A DNA stretch of 64,000 nt, from contig NZ_JABWCS010000220.1 in NCBI RefSeq assembly GCF_013359945.1, positions 124,001 to 188,000 on the forward strand, written 5' to 3'. A program made the position numbers and the translations under genes. Origin of the DNA: Paenibacillus agri (GTDB taxonomy: Bacteria > Bacillota > Bacilli > Paenibacillales > Paenibacillaceae). Below the pieces are notes generated by a model that did no database searches, was not told where the DNA came from, and worked only from the letters and a program-made list of their open reading frames with translations. Shown here piece by piece: positions 25,449 through 34,235 of the stretch; position 1 is the first letter of the stretch, and each line of letters begins with the position of its first letter.

Positions 25449-26666
25449 ATGAAATATGACTTTTCCGCACGTGCTCACACGCTGTTGTCATCACAGCTCC
25501 TGAGCATACGTACCCAAACGCGGAGAGGCTCCATGATATCGCTAGCCGAAGAATTACCTGCGGAAGAGTTATTCCCACTATCCTTGCTGGCCGAGACAGC
25601 TTCCACGGTCATCTCTGCCGATGCCGGTGCGCTCCAGTATGGAGACCCGGAAGGATATGGGCCACTGCGTGAATGGTTAATAGGGGACTGGTTAAAAGCC
25701 AAAGGAGTGGCCGTCGCCGAAGGCGGGGTGCTGCTGACAACAGGCAGCCAGCAAGCTATTGATCTGCTATCCCGGGTCTATATTGATCCAGGGGACTGTG
25801 TGCTGGTCGAAAATCCGACTTCACCAGGTATGCTCCAGGCGCTGCGGATGCAGGGGGCTGTGATTATTCCAGTCCAGGGCGACAGGGATGGATTGCTTCC
25901 GGATCATCTGCGAAGCCAGATCCTTCAGCACCGTCCCAAGATGCTGTATGCAGCACCGAGCTTTACCAATCCAAGCGGAGTTCTATGGAGCCTTACACGG
26001 CGCAAGGAGATTCTGGAGCTGTGTATCGCGCATGATGTGCTGATTGTAGAAGATGATTCTTATGGAGATCTTCACTTTGAGCGGTACAATGAGCATCCTC
26101 TCGGCAAGTATCCGTCGCTGTATGCGCTGGAAAATGTCAGCGACGGTGGACATGTACTCTACATCGGTTCCTTTAGCAAAACGGTTGCTCCTGCGCTGCG
26201 CACAGGCTGGGCGGCTGGAAGTCGTGAGCTGATCTCTGTAATGGCTGCGGCAAAACAAATGGCGGACTGGCAGTCGAGTTCTCTGAACCAGCGGCTGCTA
26301 CATCATCTGCTGGATGTCTCCGCATTTGATTTGCGGGAACATATCAAGCTGCTGAATCGGGAGTATCATACACGTTTCAAGTTGATGATCGAGCTGCTAA
26401 AGCGGCCCGCCTGGAAGCAGAGCTCATATGAGCTTCCTGTAGGGGGCATGTTCCTCTGGGTGTCCCTTCCTGATGGAATGGACGTCAATGCACTGCTCCG
26501 CTGCGCGCTGGGCAAGGGTGTTGCTTTTCTGCCCGGGCCTCTGTGCAGTGTGAATGGCGGAGGGCAATATATCCGCCTGAACTTTACCCATCCGGGCCGC
26601 GATGAGCTGCTGCTCGGCATGAATCTGATGAGCGAGGCGGTTACCGAGTTCACCGCTCGTAGTTAA
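25449..26666 (+). CDS. PLP-dependent aminotransferase, class I/II
   Basis: A 405-residue fold-type I aminotransferase related to LysN/2-aminoadipate aminotransferases and to the enzyme half of MocR regulators, without a GntR domain. Motifs: YGDPEGYGPLREWL, TTGSQQAIDLLSRV, APSFTNPSG, VEDDSYGDLHFE and YIGSFSKTVAPALRTGW, with Lys244 as Schiff-base lysine. The substrate cannot be assigned. GAGGGAGGGGGG lies upstream of the ATG. It is probably co-transcribed with the upstream regulator and ends at a terminator at 26723-26750. Confidence 0.85.
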   Translation: MKYDFSARAHTLLSSQLLSIRTQTRRGSMISLAEELPAEELFPLSLLAETASTVISADAGALQYGDPEGYGPLREWLIGDWLKAKGVAVAEGGVLLTTGSQQAIDLLSRVYIDPGDCVLVENPTSPGMLQALRMQGAVIIPVQGDRDGLLPDHLRSQILQHRPKMLYAAPSFTNPSGVLWSLTRRKEILELCIAHDVLIVEDDSYGDLHFERYNEHPLGKYPSLYALENVSDGGHVLYIGSFSKTVAPALRTGWAAGSRELISVMAAAKQMADWQSSSLNQRLLHHLLDVSAFDLREHIKLLNREYHTRFKLMIELLKRPAWKQSSYELPVGGMFLWVSLPDGMDVNALLRCALGKGVAFLPGPLCSVNGGGQYIRLNFTHPGRDELLLGMNLMSEAVTEFTARS

Positions 26667-26722
26667 AGCGGCTGGTCGGGTGTACGCTGACCCGGAACAG
26701 GCGTGACTTGAATAACGTGAAG

Positions 26723-26750
26723 AAGCATCCCGTGGGCCGGGATGCTTTTT
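26723..26750 (+). terminator. Terminator of the aminotransferase gene
   Basis: A 10-bp stem, AAGCATCCCG (26723-26732) with CGGGATGCTT (26738-26747), is followed by TTT. Confidence 0.85.
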
Positions 26751-26770
26751 GTTATGGGGCGGGGCGGCTG

Positions 26771-27673
26771 TTACACGCCCGCTGTCACGTTCCCGGTGAC
26801 AGCGGCATACTCCACGAGGGCGGCATGCCCGCCCTTGGTGAGGGTGTAGCGGCCACGGGTGATCCGCAGGAACCAGCCGTAGTAGTTGTGCTGCAGGATG
26901 GCCGCTGCGCCGGGCACTCCGCTGCGCTTGCGCAGCTCCGCCGGGGTGATACCGGCGGAGGTCTCTGCCGCCGCGCTGCCAGCGGCGGCAATCTCAGGCC
27001 GGGCAGCCAGCAGCTGCTGCCCGGCCTGTTCCGCTTCCGCCATTGCAGCGGAAGCGAACTCGGACGGCTGCTCCGCAGCAGCCGTCACATCGTCCCGTTC
27101 AGCGCTGCCGCGCGCTGAACGGACGCCCTGCAGCTCGGCCTCCGCCTCCTGCAGTGCCAAGGCCACGCGCAGCGCCTTCTCACGATAGGCGGTAACGAGC
27201 TTGACGCCCGTGCTGCCGCCGGTGTTGTAGTCGCCGCTGCGCTCGTGAAACTCATAGAGCAGACGCTCGCGCCGCCGACCGCCGCCCCGCTGGGCGGGCA
27301 AGGTCTCGTCCGGCTCCGCCAGCACCTCTACCACCGGAGCCTTCGTCTTGTAGAAGGTTACGGTGATAAGCCCGAGACCGAGCCGGCGGCAGAGTCCGCT
27401 CAATTCGCCCCAGCGCTGATTGACCGCGCCTTTCTTGTCCCGGTTGCGCTCGACCGCAAGGTAGACGCTTGGGCTGAGCTTCAGCCGTTCAACCCCCTGC
27501 AGCAGCAGGGCGAGGTTGAAGGATTTTTTCATCTCCACGATCAGCGGCGGTTCTCCATTCTCCCGGATGCCTACCAGGTCGCAGGTCCGCACCTCACCCT
27601 TGATCTCATAACCCTGCTTTTCAAAAAAAACTTTCAATGGAGCATACAGCTCCGTCTCATGCCGTACGGCCAT
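26771..27673 (-). CDS. DUF2161 family PD-(D/E)XK nuclease-like protein
   Basis: A 300-residue protein. The N-terminal domain (1-115) carries a restriction-endonuclease-like core: Glu7, Asp32 (RTCDLVGI) and Glu47-x-Lys49 (LIVEMKKS). The C-terminus (about 245-298) looks like a winged helix (LRKRSGVPGAAAILQHNYYGW). Between them (about 160-245) is a low-complexity Ala/Glu/Arg-rich linker. The DNA of that linker is strikingly GC-rich, unlike the flanks. The family is annotated as putative phosphodiesterase; role unknown. It is monocistronic on the minus strand, facing prkA across a 227-bp spacer. Confidence 0.78.
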   Translation of the reverse strand: MAVRHETELYAPLKVFFEKQGYEIKGEVRTCDLVGIRENGEPPLIVEMKKSFNLALLLQGVERLKLSPSVYLAVERNRDKKGAVNQRWGELSGLCRRLGLGLITVTFYKTKAPVVEVLAEPDETLPAQRGGGRRRERLLYEFHERSGDYNTGGSTGVKLVTAYREKALRVALALQEAEAELQGVRSARGSAERDDVTAAAEQPSEFASAAMAEAEQAGQQLLAARPEIAAAGSAAAETSAGITPAELRKRSGVPGAAAILQHNYYGWFLRITRGRYTLTKGGHAALVEYAAVTGNVTAGV

Positions 27674-27899
27674 AGTTTGTCACTCCTGTACCCCATATTC
27701 ACAGGGTCTGCTGCCCGGTATTTAAAACAGGCATGATCGCCCATCTCTAACTTTGTGGGGTGATTTACTGATTCTCTATTATAGCACAGCAAAAAATAGG
27801 TCAACTATTCGGGGCTTGCCGCATAGGTATGTAATACACTTTTGAAACCCATTTGGAGCCATAGAGGAGCATTAGGAGCGCAAGAGGAGGCAGCGAGCA

Positions 27900-29795
27900 A
27901 TGGACATTTTTGAGCGTATAGCTTCGTATCGGGCTGAGAACGACCGTTTGGCGTGGAACGGCACCTTCAAGGATTATGTTGAACTGCTGAAGAAAGACCC
28001 ATCTCCCGCCAAAACCGCTCACGCCCGTGTATACGACATGATCAAATCTCACGGCGTAGAGGAAATTAATGGACGCAAAAGGTATAAGTTTTTTGAACAG
28101 GAGATTTTCGGTCTGGACCGGGCCGTGGAAAAGCTGGTGGAGGAATATTTCCATTCTGCCGCGCGGCGCCTGGATGTTCGCAAACGGATTCTGCTGCTGA
28201 TGGGGCCTGTCAGCGGAGGGAAATCGACACTCGTTACGCTACTCAAACGTGGCCTGGAGCAATATTCAAGAACGCCGGAAGGTGCTGTGTATGCTGTTGA
28301 GGGCTGCCCGATGCATGAGGACCCGCTGCATTTGATCCCGCATGAGCTGCGTCCCGAGATTGAACGAGAGCTTGGCGTGCGTATTGAGGGCAACCTGTGC
28401 CCCTCCTGCCAAATGCGGCTGAAGAATGAATATGGTGGCGACATTGAGAAGGTTGGCGTAGTACGCGTCATTTTATCAGAGGAAGAACGGGTGGGCATCG
28501 GTACCTTCAGTCCATCTGATCCCAAGTCGCAGGATATTGCCGATCTGACCGGTAGCATCGACTTCTCCACCATTACCGAATTCGGCTCGGAATCCGATCC
28601 GCGCGCATACCGTTTCGACGGGGAATTGAATAAAGCCAACCGGGGATTGATGGAGTTCCAGGAGATGCTGAAATGCGATGAGAAATTCCTCTGGAACCTG
28701 TTGTCGCTTACCCAAGAGGGGAACTTTAAGGCTGGGCGATTCGCGTTAATTAGTGCGGATGAGCTTATTGTGGCCCATACCAACGAAACGGAGTACAAAT
28801 CCTTTATCTCGAATAAAAAGAATGAGGCGCTGCAGTCCCGCATGATCGTTATGCCCGTTCCGTACAATCTCAGAGTCTCTGAAGAGGAAAAGATTTATGC
28901 AAAGCTCATTTCCCAGAGTGACATGAAGCATGTGCATATTGCTCCTCACGCGCTGCGTGCAGCGGCGATTTTCTCGATCTTGACCCGTCTGAAGGAGAGC
29001 AAGAAGCAGGGGATGGATCTCATCAAGAAGCTGCGGATGTACGACGGAGAAGAGGTCGAGGGCTACAAGGAAGCGGACCTGAAGGAAATGCAAACCGAAT
29101 ATCAGGACGAAGGGATGTCCGGCATCGATCCACGTTATGTTATCAACCGGATCTCTAGTGCGCTGATCAAAGGCGATTTGCAGTGCATGAACGCACTGGA
29201 TGTTCTGCGGGCGATCAAGGACGGTCTGGATCAGCACCCTTCCATCACCAAGGAGGAGCGGGAACGGTATCTGAACTTTATCTCCATTGCCCGCAAGGAA
29301 TACGATGTTTTGGCGAAAAGTGAAGTGCAAAAGGCATTCGTCTATTCCTTCGAGGAGTCGGCCAAAACGCTGTTCGAGAATTATCTCGACAACATCGAGG
29401 CCTTCTGCAACTGGGCCAAAATCCGTGATCCCCTCACGGATGAGGAGATGGAGCCGGATGAGCGGCTGATGCGCTCTATTGAAGAGCAGATTGGCATCTC
29501 CGAGAATGCCAAGAAGGCGTTCCGGGAAGAGATTCTGATTCGAATCTCCGCCTACTCCCGCAAAGGGAAGAAGTTCGAATACAACAACCATGACCGCTTG
29601 CGTGAAGCCATCGAGAAGAAGCTGTTCGCAGATCTCAAGGATATTGTCAAAATCACCACCTCTTCCAAAACACCGGATGAGAGCCAGCTGAAACGGATCA
29701 ACGAGGTGACGAGACGTCTGATCGACGAGCATAACTACTGCCCGGTATGCGCCAACGAGCTGCTGCGCTATGTCGGAAGCCTGCTGAACCGCTAA
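27900..29795 (+). CDS. prkA: PrkA serine protein kinase / AAA protein
   Basis: A 631-residue sporulation-associated protein. The N-terminal AAA module has the P-loop GPVSGGKST (102-110) and later FQEMLKCDEKFLW; a C-terminal PrkA kinase-like domain follows (about 390-620). A CPSC...CPVC cysteine arrangement (near 168 and 619) is also visible. PrkA acts in sporulation in Bacillus. It usually forms a cluster with yhbH (DUF444) and spoVR; here spoVR is 2 kb away on the opposite strand and no yhbH is present in between. AAGAGGAGGC lies upstream of the ATG. A strong terminator follows. Confidence 0.95.
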   Translation: MDIFERIASYRAENDRLAWNGTFKDYVELLKKDPSPAKTAHARVYDMIKSHGVEEINGRKRYKFFEQEIFGLDRAVEKLVEEYFHSAARRLDVRKRILLLMGPVSGGKSTLVTLLKRGLEQYSRTPEGAVYAVEGCPMHEDPLHLIPHELRPEIERELGVRIEGNLCPSCQMRLKNEYGGDIEKVGVVRVILSEEERVGIGTFSPSDPKSQDIADLTGSIDFSTITEFGSESDPRAYRFDGELNKANRGLMEFQEMLKCDEKFLWNLLSLTQEGNFKAGRFALISADELIVAHTNETEYKSFISNKKNEALQSRMIVMPVPYNLRVSEEEKIYAKLISQSDMKHVHIAPHALRAAAIFSILTRLKESKKQGMDLIKKLRMYDGEEVEGYKEADLKEMQTEYQDEGMSGIDPRYVINRISSALIKGDLQCMNALDVLRAIKDGLDQHPSITKEERERYLNFISIARKEYDVLAKSEVQKAFVYSFEESAKTLFENYLDNIEAFCNWAKIRDPLTDEEMEPDERLMRSIEEQIGISENAKKAFREEILIRISAYSRKGKKFEYNNHDRLREAIEKKLFADLKDIVKITTSSKTPDESQLKRINEVTRRLIDEHNYCPVCANELLRYVGSLLNR

Positions 29796-29799
29796 TTTA

Positions 29800-29850
29800 A
29801 AAAGGAATATCCTAAGCCGTCACAACTGGCTAAGGATATTCCTTTTCTTT
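29800..29850. terminator. Bidirectional terminator between prkA and the glycine-rich protein gene
   Basis: A 19-bp perfect stem, AAAAGGAATATCCTAAGCC (29800-29818) with GGCTAAGGATATTCCTTTT (29828-29846), has T-runs on both strands and serves the two convergent genes. Confidence 0.9.
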
Positions 29851-30574
29851 ACTCTGCTGAATCCTTGGATTCATTGATTTTGCCGCCTAAATTAAAGCCT
29901 AACTCCCCGTTATATTTGCCAAAGTGACCGTTGATTCCAAGGCCCGCTCCTTGACCGCCCCCGAACTGAGCTTTGGCCTGTGCGCCGACACCGTTATCTC
30001 CGCCTAGATGCAATCCGGTATTGAACCCGGCGCCCTGACTTTGGCTCAAGTGACCTTCTGCGTTAGCATTTAAACCGTACTTACCGCCCAATTGCGCTTC
30101 AGTATTAAATCCGACGCCTTGACCAATGCTGAGATGCGAATTCGCTTGTGCATTAATTCCGTATTGGCCCAAGGCTTGCGCTTCAGTATTGAACCCAAGC
30201 CCCTGACTAGTGTCCAGATGTGCGTTGCCCTGCGCATGGATGCCATATTGCTTTGACCCCAGGTGGGCATCAGCCTGTGTACCTACGCCATTGTAGTTCA
30301 GATGTCCACCGGCATTAAAGCCAACGCCGTGCTTACCGCCGATATCCGCTCCTGTTTTTACAGTAACGCCTTGCCCGCTGCCCACACTTGCGTTCAACTG
30401 ACCATTCACAATATGCTCTTTCGGGTTCTGGGTGTTTTGGGGAGGAGATGTTGGACTGACTTCCGAGCGGTGATGAAAGTAATGACAATAAGGGTACTGA
30501 ATGTAACGAGGGGTATATAGATAAACTGGCTGTTGATGATATTGACGGTTTGGATACTGATTCCCATAGGTCAT
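29849..30574 (-). CDS. Glycine-rich repeat protein with alternating beta-like pattern
   Basis: A 241-residue protein of no family I recognise. The first 60 residues are rich in Tyr, Gln, Pro and His (NQYPNRQYHQQPVYLYTPRY). The rest is about eleven tandem units of 13-16 residues with pattern G-hydrophobic-G-F/x-N-x-x-A-x-L-G/S (GVGFNAGGHLN, YGINAQANSHLS, YGLNANAEGHLS, GAGFNTGLHLGG). Alternating small or polar and hydrophobic residues suggest stacked beta strands. No signal peptide. The ATG at 30574 has GGAGGTATTT upstream; the longer frame starts inside that site. Placement between prkA and spoVR suggests a spore-surface role, which is inference. Confidence 0.75.
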   Translation of the reverse strand: MTYGNQYPNRQYHQQPVYLYTPRYIQYPYCHYFHHRSEVSPTSPPQNTQNPKEHIVNGQLNASVGSGQGVTVKTGADIGGKHGVGFNAGGHLNYNGVGTQADAHLGSKQYGIHAQGNAHLDTSQGLGFNTEAQALGQYGINAQANSHLSIGQGVGFNTEAQLGGKYGLNANAEGHLSQSQGAGFNTGLHLGGDNGVGAQAKAQFGGGQGAGLGINGHFGKYNGELGFNLGGKINESKDSAE

Positions 30575-30760
30575 GCGAAATACCTCCATTAGTAAGATAA
30601 TGATATCAGCCTATTCTATTCATCCTGGAACCTGAATGACACAGCATAAAGCGCTGAGAGCATCCTCCCAGACCCTATTTTTTCAGCAAAACAGGAACAG
30701 TCACCTTGGCAGCCAATTGCTATAATGAAATCACCGTACGGGGAAAGGCTGGGTGAGTGC

Positions 30761-31654
30761 TTGAATTACAGTAAGGATATTGAGCGATGTATCGAATACA
30801 TTGAACAAAATATTAAAGAAAATTTAACGCCTGAAAATATTGCCGCTGCCTCCGGTTATTCGCTGTACCATTTTTGCCGGGTGTTCAGTTTGTGCAAAGA
30901 GATGTCCGTAATGGAGTATGTACGGAGCCGCAGGCTGTCTTTGGCTTCAATCGAATTATTTAATGGAAAAAGGATTATAGATATTGCGCAGGATTATGGC
31001 TTTGAGACACAGAGCGGTTTTGCCAAGGCATTCCGAAAAGCTTTTGGTTACAGTCCCTCGCAGTATGCTGCACGGATGGACGGATTTCTTCAGAATGAAT
31101 CTATTTTCGAAATCGGAGGTTATTTGATGAACCCTGTTATTGTAAAAAAGCCAGCGTTCAAGGTTGCCGGTTATGGCATTCAAACGAATGTGGCTGAAGG
31201 CAACTATACGAAGGATGCCGCTTCTTTCTGGAGTCAATATGAAGGAGAAAATTTGGAATCCAAAATGTACGAGATTCTGAATCCGCCTAAGCATGGAGAA
31301 GTGGGGCTGTGCATTCCTGCCTTGGATAGCGGTAACGCCACATATCTCCTGGGTGTGATTGTAGAAGACTTCAACCAGGTGAACGGGGATATGCTGACTG
31401 CGAGCGTGCCTGAAGCGGAATATGCTGTCTTTACCACGCCGCCTGTGGATACCTCGGAAGGGAAGGATCAGAGCGATTTTGTTCAGGTGATCAAGAGCAC
31501 TTGGAAGTATATTTTTGAAGACTGGTTTCCTGGGAGCAATTATATATATGACGAGGGCAAGCTGGACTTTGAGTTCTATGACGAGCGCTGCCATTCTCGG
31601 GTAGATACGGTGATGGAGATTTATGTGCCTGTGAAAGAGCGGTCAGAGCAATAA
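30761..31654 (+). CDS. AraC-family regulator with GyrI-like effector domain
   Basis: About 297 residues. An N-terminal pair of AraC helix-turn-helices (about 5-105; LTPENIAAASGYSLYHFCRV, DIAQDYGFETQSGFAKAFRK) precedes a GyrI-like small-molecule binding domain (about 125-297). TTG 30761 (reading NYSKDIERCIEYI) is preferred because GGGGAAAGG lies upstream and TATAAT at 30720-30725 overlaps the alternative ATG at 30725. Members of this architecture (Rob/BmrR-like) sense drugs or metabolites. A similar protein is encoded at 43862-44722. The target is unknown. Confidence 0.82.
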   Translation: MNYSKDIERCIEYIEQNIKENLTPENIAAASGYSLYHFCRVFSLCKEMSVMEYVRSRRLSLASIELFNGKRIIDIAQDYGFETQSGFAKAFRKAFGYSPSQYAARMDGFLQNESIFEIGGYLMNPVIVKKPAFKVAGYGIQTNVAEGNYTKDAASFWSQYEGENLESKMYEILNPPKHGEVGLCIPALDSGNATYLLGVIVEDFNQVNGDMLTASVPEAEYAVFTTPPVDTSEGKDQSDFVQVIKSTWKYIFEDWFPGSNYIYDEGKLDFEFYDERCHSRVDTVMEIYVPVKERSEQ

Positions 31655-31764
31655 TAATCCGTGTGCCTGATGTGGTTCGGTTAAAAGTCTAACTGACGAG
31701 GGATTGGACTTCTACGCCCCTCACATTATTTGTCTGATAGTATTTCTATTGTATCGATCGTCAA

Positions 31765-31802
31765 AAAGGCCCGCAGCGCACACAAGTGCGAGCGGGCTTT
31801 TC
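31765..31802. terminator. Terminator hairpin between the AraC regulator and spoVR
   Basis: A two-part stem: GCCCGC (31769-31774) with GCGGGC (31792-31797), and inner CGCAC/GTGCG with loop ACAA. It has AAAAA before and TTTT after, so it can act on both strands. Confidence 0.78.
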
Positions 31803-31888
31803 CTGTAGGTGCATCTTCTTGAAAATTCCTTACCGCGTGTGCCTCTAGGCGCGCGGGGTTTGGCTCAACGCGGTGGTCAAACCTTTTG

Positions 31889-33283
31889 TTACATAAACCG
31901 TCGCTGTACCTTTTTTCCATCATAGGTGAACAGCGCCTTCTTCTCCTCGACAACCGTCTGCAAATGCACCGTGCGACCCCACAAGGCATAGATATGCGGG
32001 AGCGTCCGCTCCAAATATTTCAGGTCCAGCTCAATGCTCTCATAGCGATGTTCAATATACAGCTCCCCGTTCCGCTCATAATCGGCATCCTTGATGACAA
32101 GGTAAGGAGAGCCACCGTTCACGCGGGCCAGTACCAGCTGGTCTCGAACATTTTCCCAGGCTTTGTCGGTAATTTTCCACTCCGGGCCTTTCTTCTCGAA
32201 GACATAGAGATCCAGATCATTGACCAGTTCCTTGGACAGATAGCTGCGGATAAAAGAGGTATCGGAATCCAGCTCGCGAACCTCGAAGATTTTATCGCGG
32301 TCCCAGCGCCGCTCGATATCTTCGAATATTTTCAGGCCGAGATAGTAGGGGTTCAGACTCTGGCGGGAGGGCTGAACGACCGAGGAATTTAGCTTGGCGT
32401 ATTCCACGGTTTCCTCCGACGTCAGGTTGAGCTCCCGTACGATCCGCTGATGCCAGTAGGAAGCCCAGCCTTCGTTCATGATCTTCGTTTCCATCTGCGG
32501 CCAGAAATAGAGCATCTCGTCATGCAGCATTGTCATAATGTCCCGCTGCCAATCTTCGAGCGAAGTGGAATACTGCTGGATGAACCACACGATGTCCTTT
32601 TCTGGCTCTGGCGGGAAAGCCCGATTACTAGGTGCCGGCTCTGGGGGACCTGCGCTGACCTGATCCAGATTCCAGAGCTCGTCATAAGGATTGGCTGGAG
32701 TGTTGCTGCCAGGTGGTGTATCCTTTCGGTCCTTCATCTTTGCTTCCAGCAGATGGGTCTTACCGAGCTTGCGCGGCTGGATCAGGCTGGGATCGATATG
32801 CTCCTGGATCGCGAGCACGGAATCAATGAAGCTTTCTACCGCCTCTGTGCCGTAGGTCACCGAATAGTCGGCGATCCGGTCAGCCGTAGCCGACATGCTC
32901 TCGACCATGTTCCGGTTGGAGATGGAGAAGCGGGCATTGTTCTTGAAGAAATCGCAGTGGGCCAGCACGTGGGCCACAATTAGCTTGTTCTGGATGAGCG
33001 AGTTGCCGTCCAGCAGGAACGCATAGCACGGGTTGGAGTTGATGACCAACTCGTAGATTTTACTCAAGCCGAAATCATATTGAGACTTCATTTTATGAAA
33101 AGTTTTTCCGAAGCTCCAATGGCCAAACCGGGTTGGCATTCCATAGGCACCGAACGTGTAAATAATATCGGCAGGGCAGATCTCATACCGCATCGGATAG
33201 AAATCCAGCCCGAAGCCGGTAGCAATCTCCGTAATCTCCGCAATGGCCCTCTCTAGCGCTTTCAGTTCATCATCGCCGGGCAT
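31889..33283 (-). CDS. spoVR: SpoVR family sporulation protein
   Basis: A 464-residue protein matching SpoVR (DUF444-cluster partner), needed for normal spore cortex in Bacillus. Family segments are seen: DFYPMRYEICPADIIYTFGAYGMPTRFGHWSFGK near the N-terminus, LVINSNPCYAFLLDGNSLIQNKLIVAHVLAHCDFFKNN, and EGWASYWHQRIVRELNLT in the middle. AAGGAGAGATG lies upstream of the ATG. A possible sporulation-type promoter is at 33369-33399. It points toward the AraC gene. A 51-bp stretch near its 5' end (33071-33121) is repeated at 34102-34152. Confidence 0.95.
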   Translation of the reverse strand: MPGDDELKALERAIAEITEIATGFGLDFYPMRYEICPADIIYTFGAYGMPTRFGHWSFGKTFHKMKSQYDFGLSKIYELVINSNPCYAFLLDGNSLIQNKLIVAHVLAHCDFFKNNARFSISNRNMVESMSATADRIADYSVTYGTEAVESFIDSVLAIQEHIDPSLIQPRKLGKTHLLEAKMKDRKDTPPGSNTPANPYDELWNLDQVSAGPPEPAPSNRAFPPEPEKDIVWFIQQYSTSLEDWQRDIMTMLHDEMLYFWPQMETKIMNEGWASYWHQRIVRELNLTSEETVEYAKLNSSVVQPSRQSLNPYYLGLKIFEDIERRWDRDKIFEVRELDSDTSFIRSYLSKELVNDLDLYVFEKKGPEWKITDKAWENVRDQLVLARVNGGSPYLVIKDADYERNGELYIEHRYESIELDLKYLERTLPHIYALWGRTVHLQTVVEEKKALFTYDGKKVQRRFM

Positions 33284-33368
33284 GAACCCATCTCTCCTTC
33301 CTTCTTCTAACGCACCGTGTACTGGCAGGTTTAACGTAAGCTCCAGCTTAAGGGGGAGCCGTTCTTCT

Positions 33369-33399
33369 TATGTATATGGGTGGAGAGATGGAAGTATGA
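33369..33399 (-). promoter_or_regulatory. Possible sigma-E-type promoter of spoVR
   Basis: On the minus strand TCATACTT (33399-33392), 13 bp and CATATACATA (33378-33369) loosely resemble a mother-cell sigma factor promoter, 86 bp before the spoVR start. SpoVR is mother-cell expressed in Bacillus. The match is approximate. Confidence 0.35.
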
Positions 33400-33436
33400 T
33401 GAGGAGGGGGATGCCTGAGAGAGGAAAGAGTGGCAT

Positions 33437-34046
33437 TTGTCAGAAGAAGCCAAGGGTAGAATTGGTGATTTGCGCACCAATATTGAACGAGTGGAAATTA
33501 GCAACGACCCCTATCAAGATTGGCTGACTTGGGAGGGGAGTTGGGAGCTAATTAACAACAAAGCTTATAACATGTATCCAGCTCCAACCGCATTGCATCA
33601 ATTTATTGTAGGTGAACTTCATTTTGCGCTAAGGACATTCTTCCAGAATCGGAGTTGCTATGTGTTTGTGGCTCCGTTTGATGTGCTTTTCTCTGAAAGT
33701 GAAGATTATCAATCACCCGATCAGGTCACTCAACCAGATCTTTCGGTTGTTTGTTCTAAGGACCAAATATCTAAGAACGGCTGTAACGGTGCCCCGACCC
33801 TCATTATTGAAGTGCTGTCACCTGCCACTGCCTTGAAAGACTTTAATGAGAAGTTCAATCAATTTATATCAGAAGCATGGAGTTCAGGAATATTGGATTG
33901 TTGATCCTGGAAATCAAACGGCTCACGTCTATACTTTGGAGGACGGCAGTTATCAGGTGCGCCATTTATATACAGAGCAGGAGACGATCCAGTCCGTTGT
34001 CTTTAAAGATTTACAAGTTCCAATGAACACGTTTTTTAATCTATAA
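33437..34046 (+). pseudogene. Uma2 family endonuclease (DUF820), frameshifted
   Basis: The first frame (33437-33904) gives a Uma2 N-terminus with WELINNKAYNMYPAPTALHQ, TQPDLSVVC and LIIEVLSP, the PD-(D/E)XK-like core, then turns to nonsense and stops. The correct C-terminus (NLYQKHGVQEYWIVDPGNQT) continues one frame over to 34046. At 33856-33863 CAAT is present twice in tandem; removing one copy restores a single frame reading KFNLYQKHGVQEYW. The start is TTG 33437 with GAGAGGAAAGAG upstream. A 4-bp slippage duplication (or a sequencing error) therefore inactivates the gene. Uma2 proteins are of uncertain role and spread horizontally. Confidence 0.85.
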
Positions 34047-34054
34047 CAACAAAC

Positions 34055-34096
34055 ACAATCAGCCGGCGAGATATAATCTCGACCGGTTGTTTTTGT
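34055..34096 (+). terminator. Terminator after the Uma2 pseudogene
   Basis: CAATCAGCCGGCGAGAT pairs imperfectly with ATCTCGACCGGTTG across ATA and is followed by TTTTTGTT. Confidence 0.6.
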
Positions 34097-34101
34097 TCTT
34101 T

Positions 34102-34152
34102 GAAATCATATTGAAACTTCATTTTATGAAAAGTTTTGCCGAACCTCCAATG
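34102..34152. repeat. Stray 51-bp copy of an internal spoVR segment
   Basis: 34102-34152 matches 33071-33121 (inside spoVR) at 48 of 51 positions, in the same orientation on the plus strand (GAAATCATATTGAAACTTCA... versus GAAATCATATTGAGACTTCA...). It is a fragment without coding context. Confidence 0.85.
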
Positions 34153-34235
34153 TAAGTGTAGACGAAACCAAAACGCTTCTCCTTAAGTACTATCTTAGAA
34201 GAGAAGGATATATCGGAAAATTAGAAGAAAATTAA

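Noticed and set aside
26708..27118. Plus-strand frame of 136 residues
   Set aside because: It is antisense to the GC-rich part of the DUF2161 gene and starts inside a terminator.
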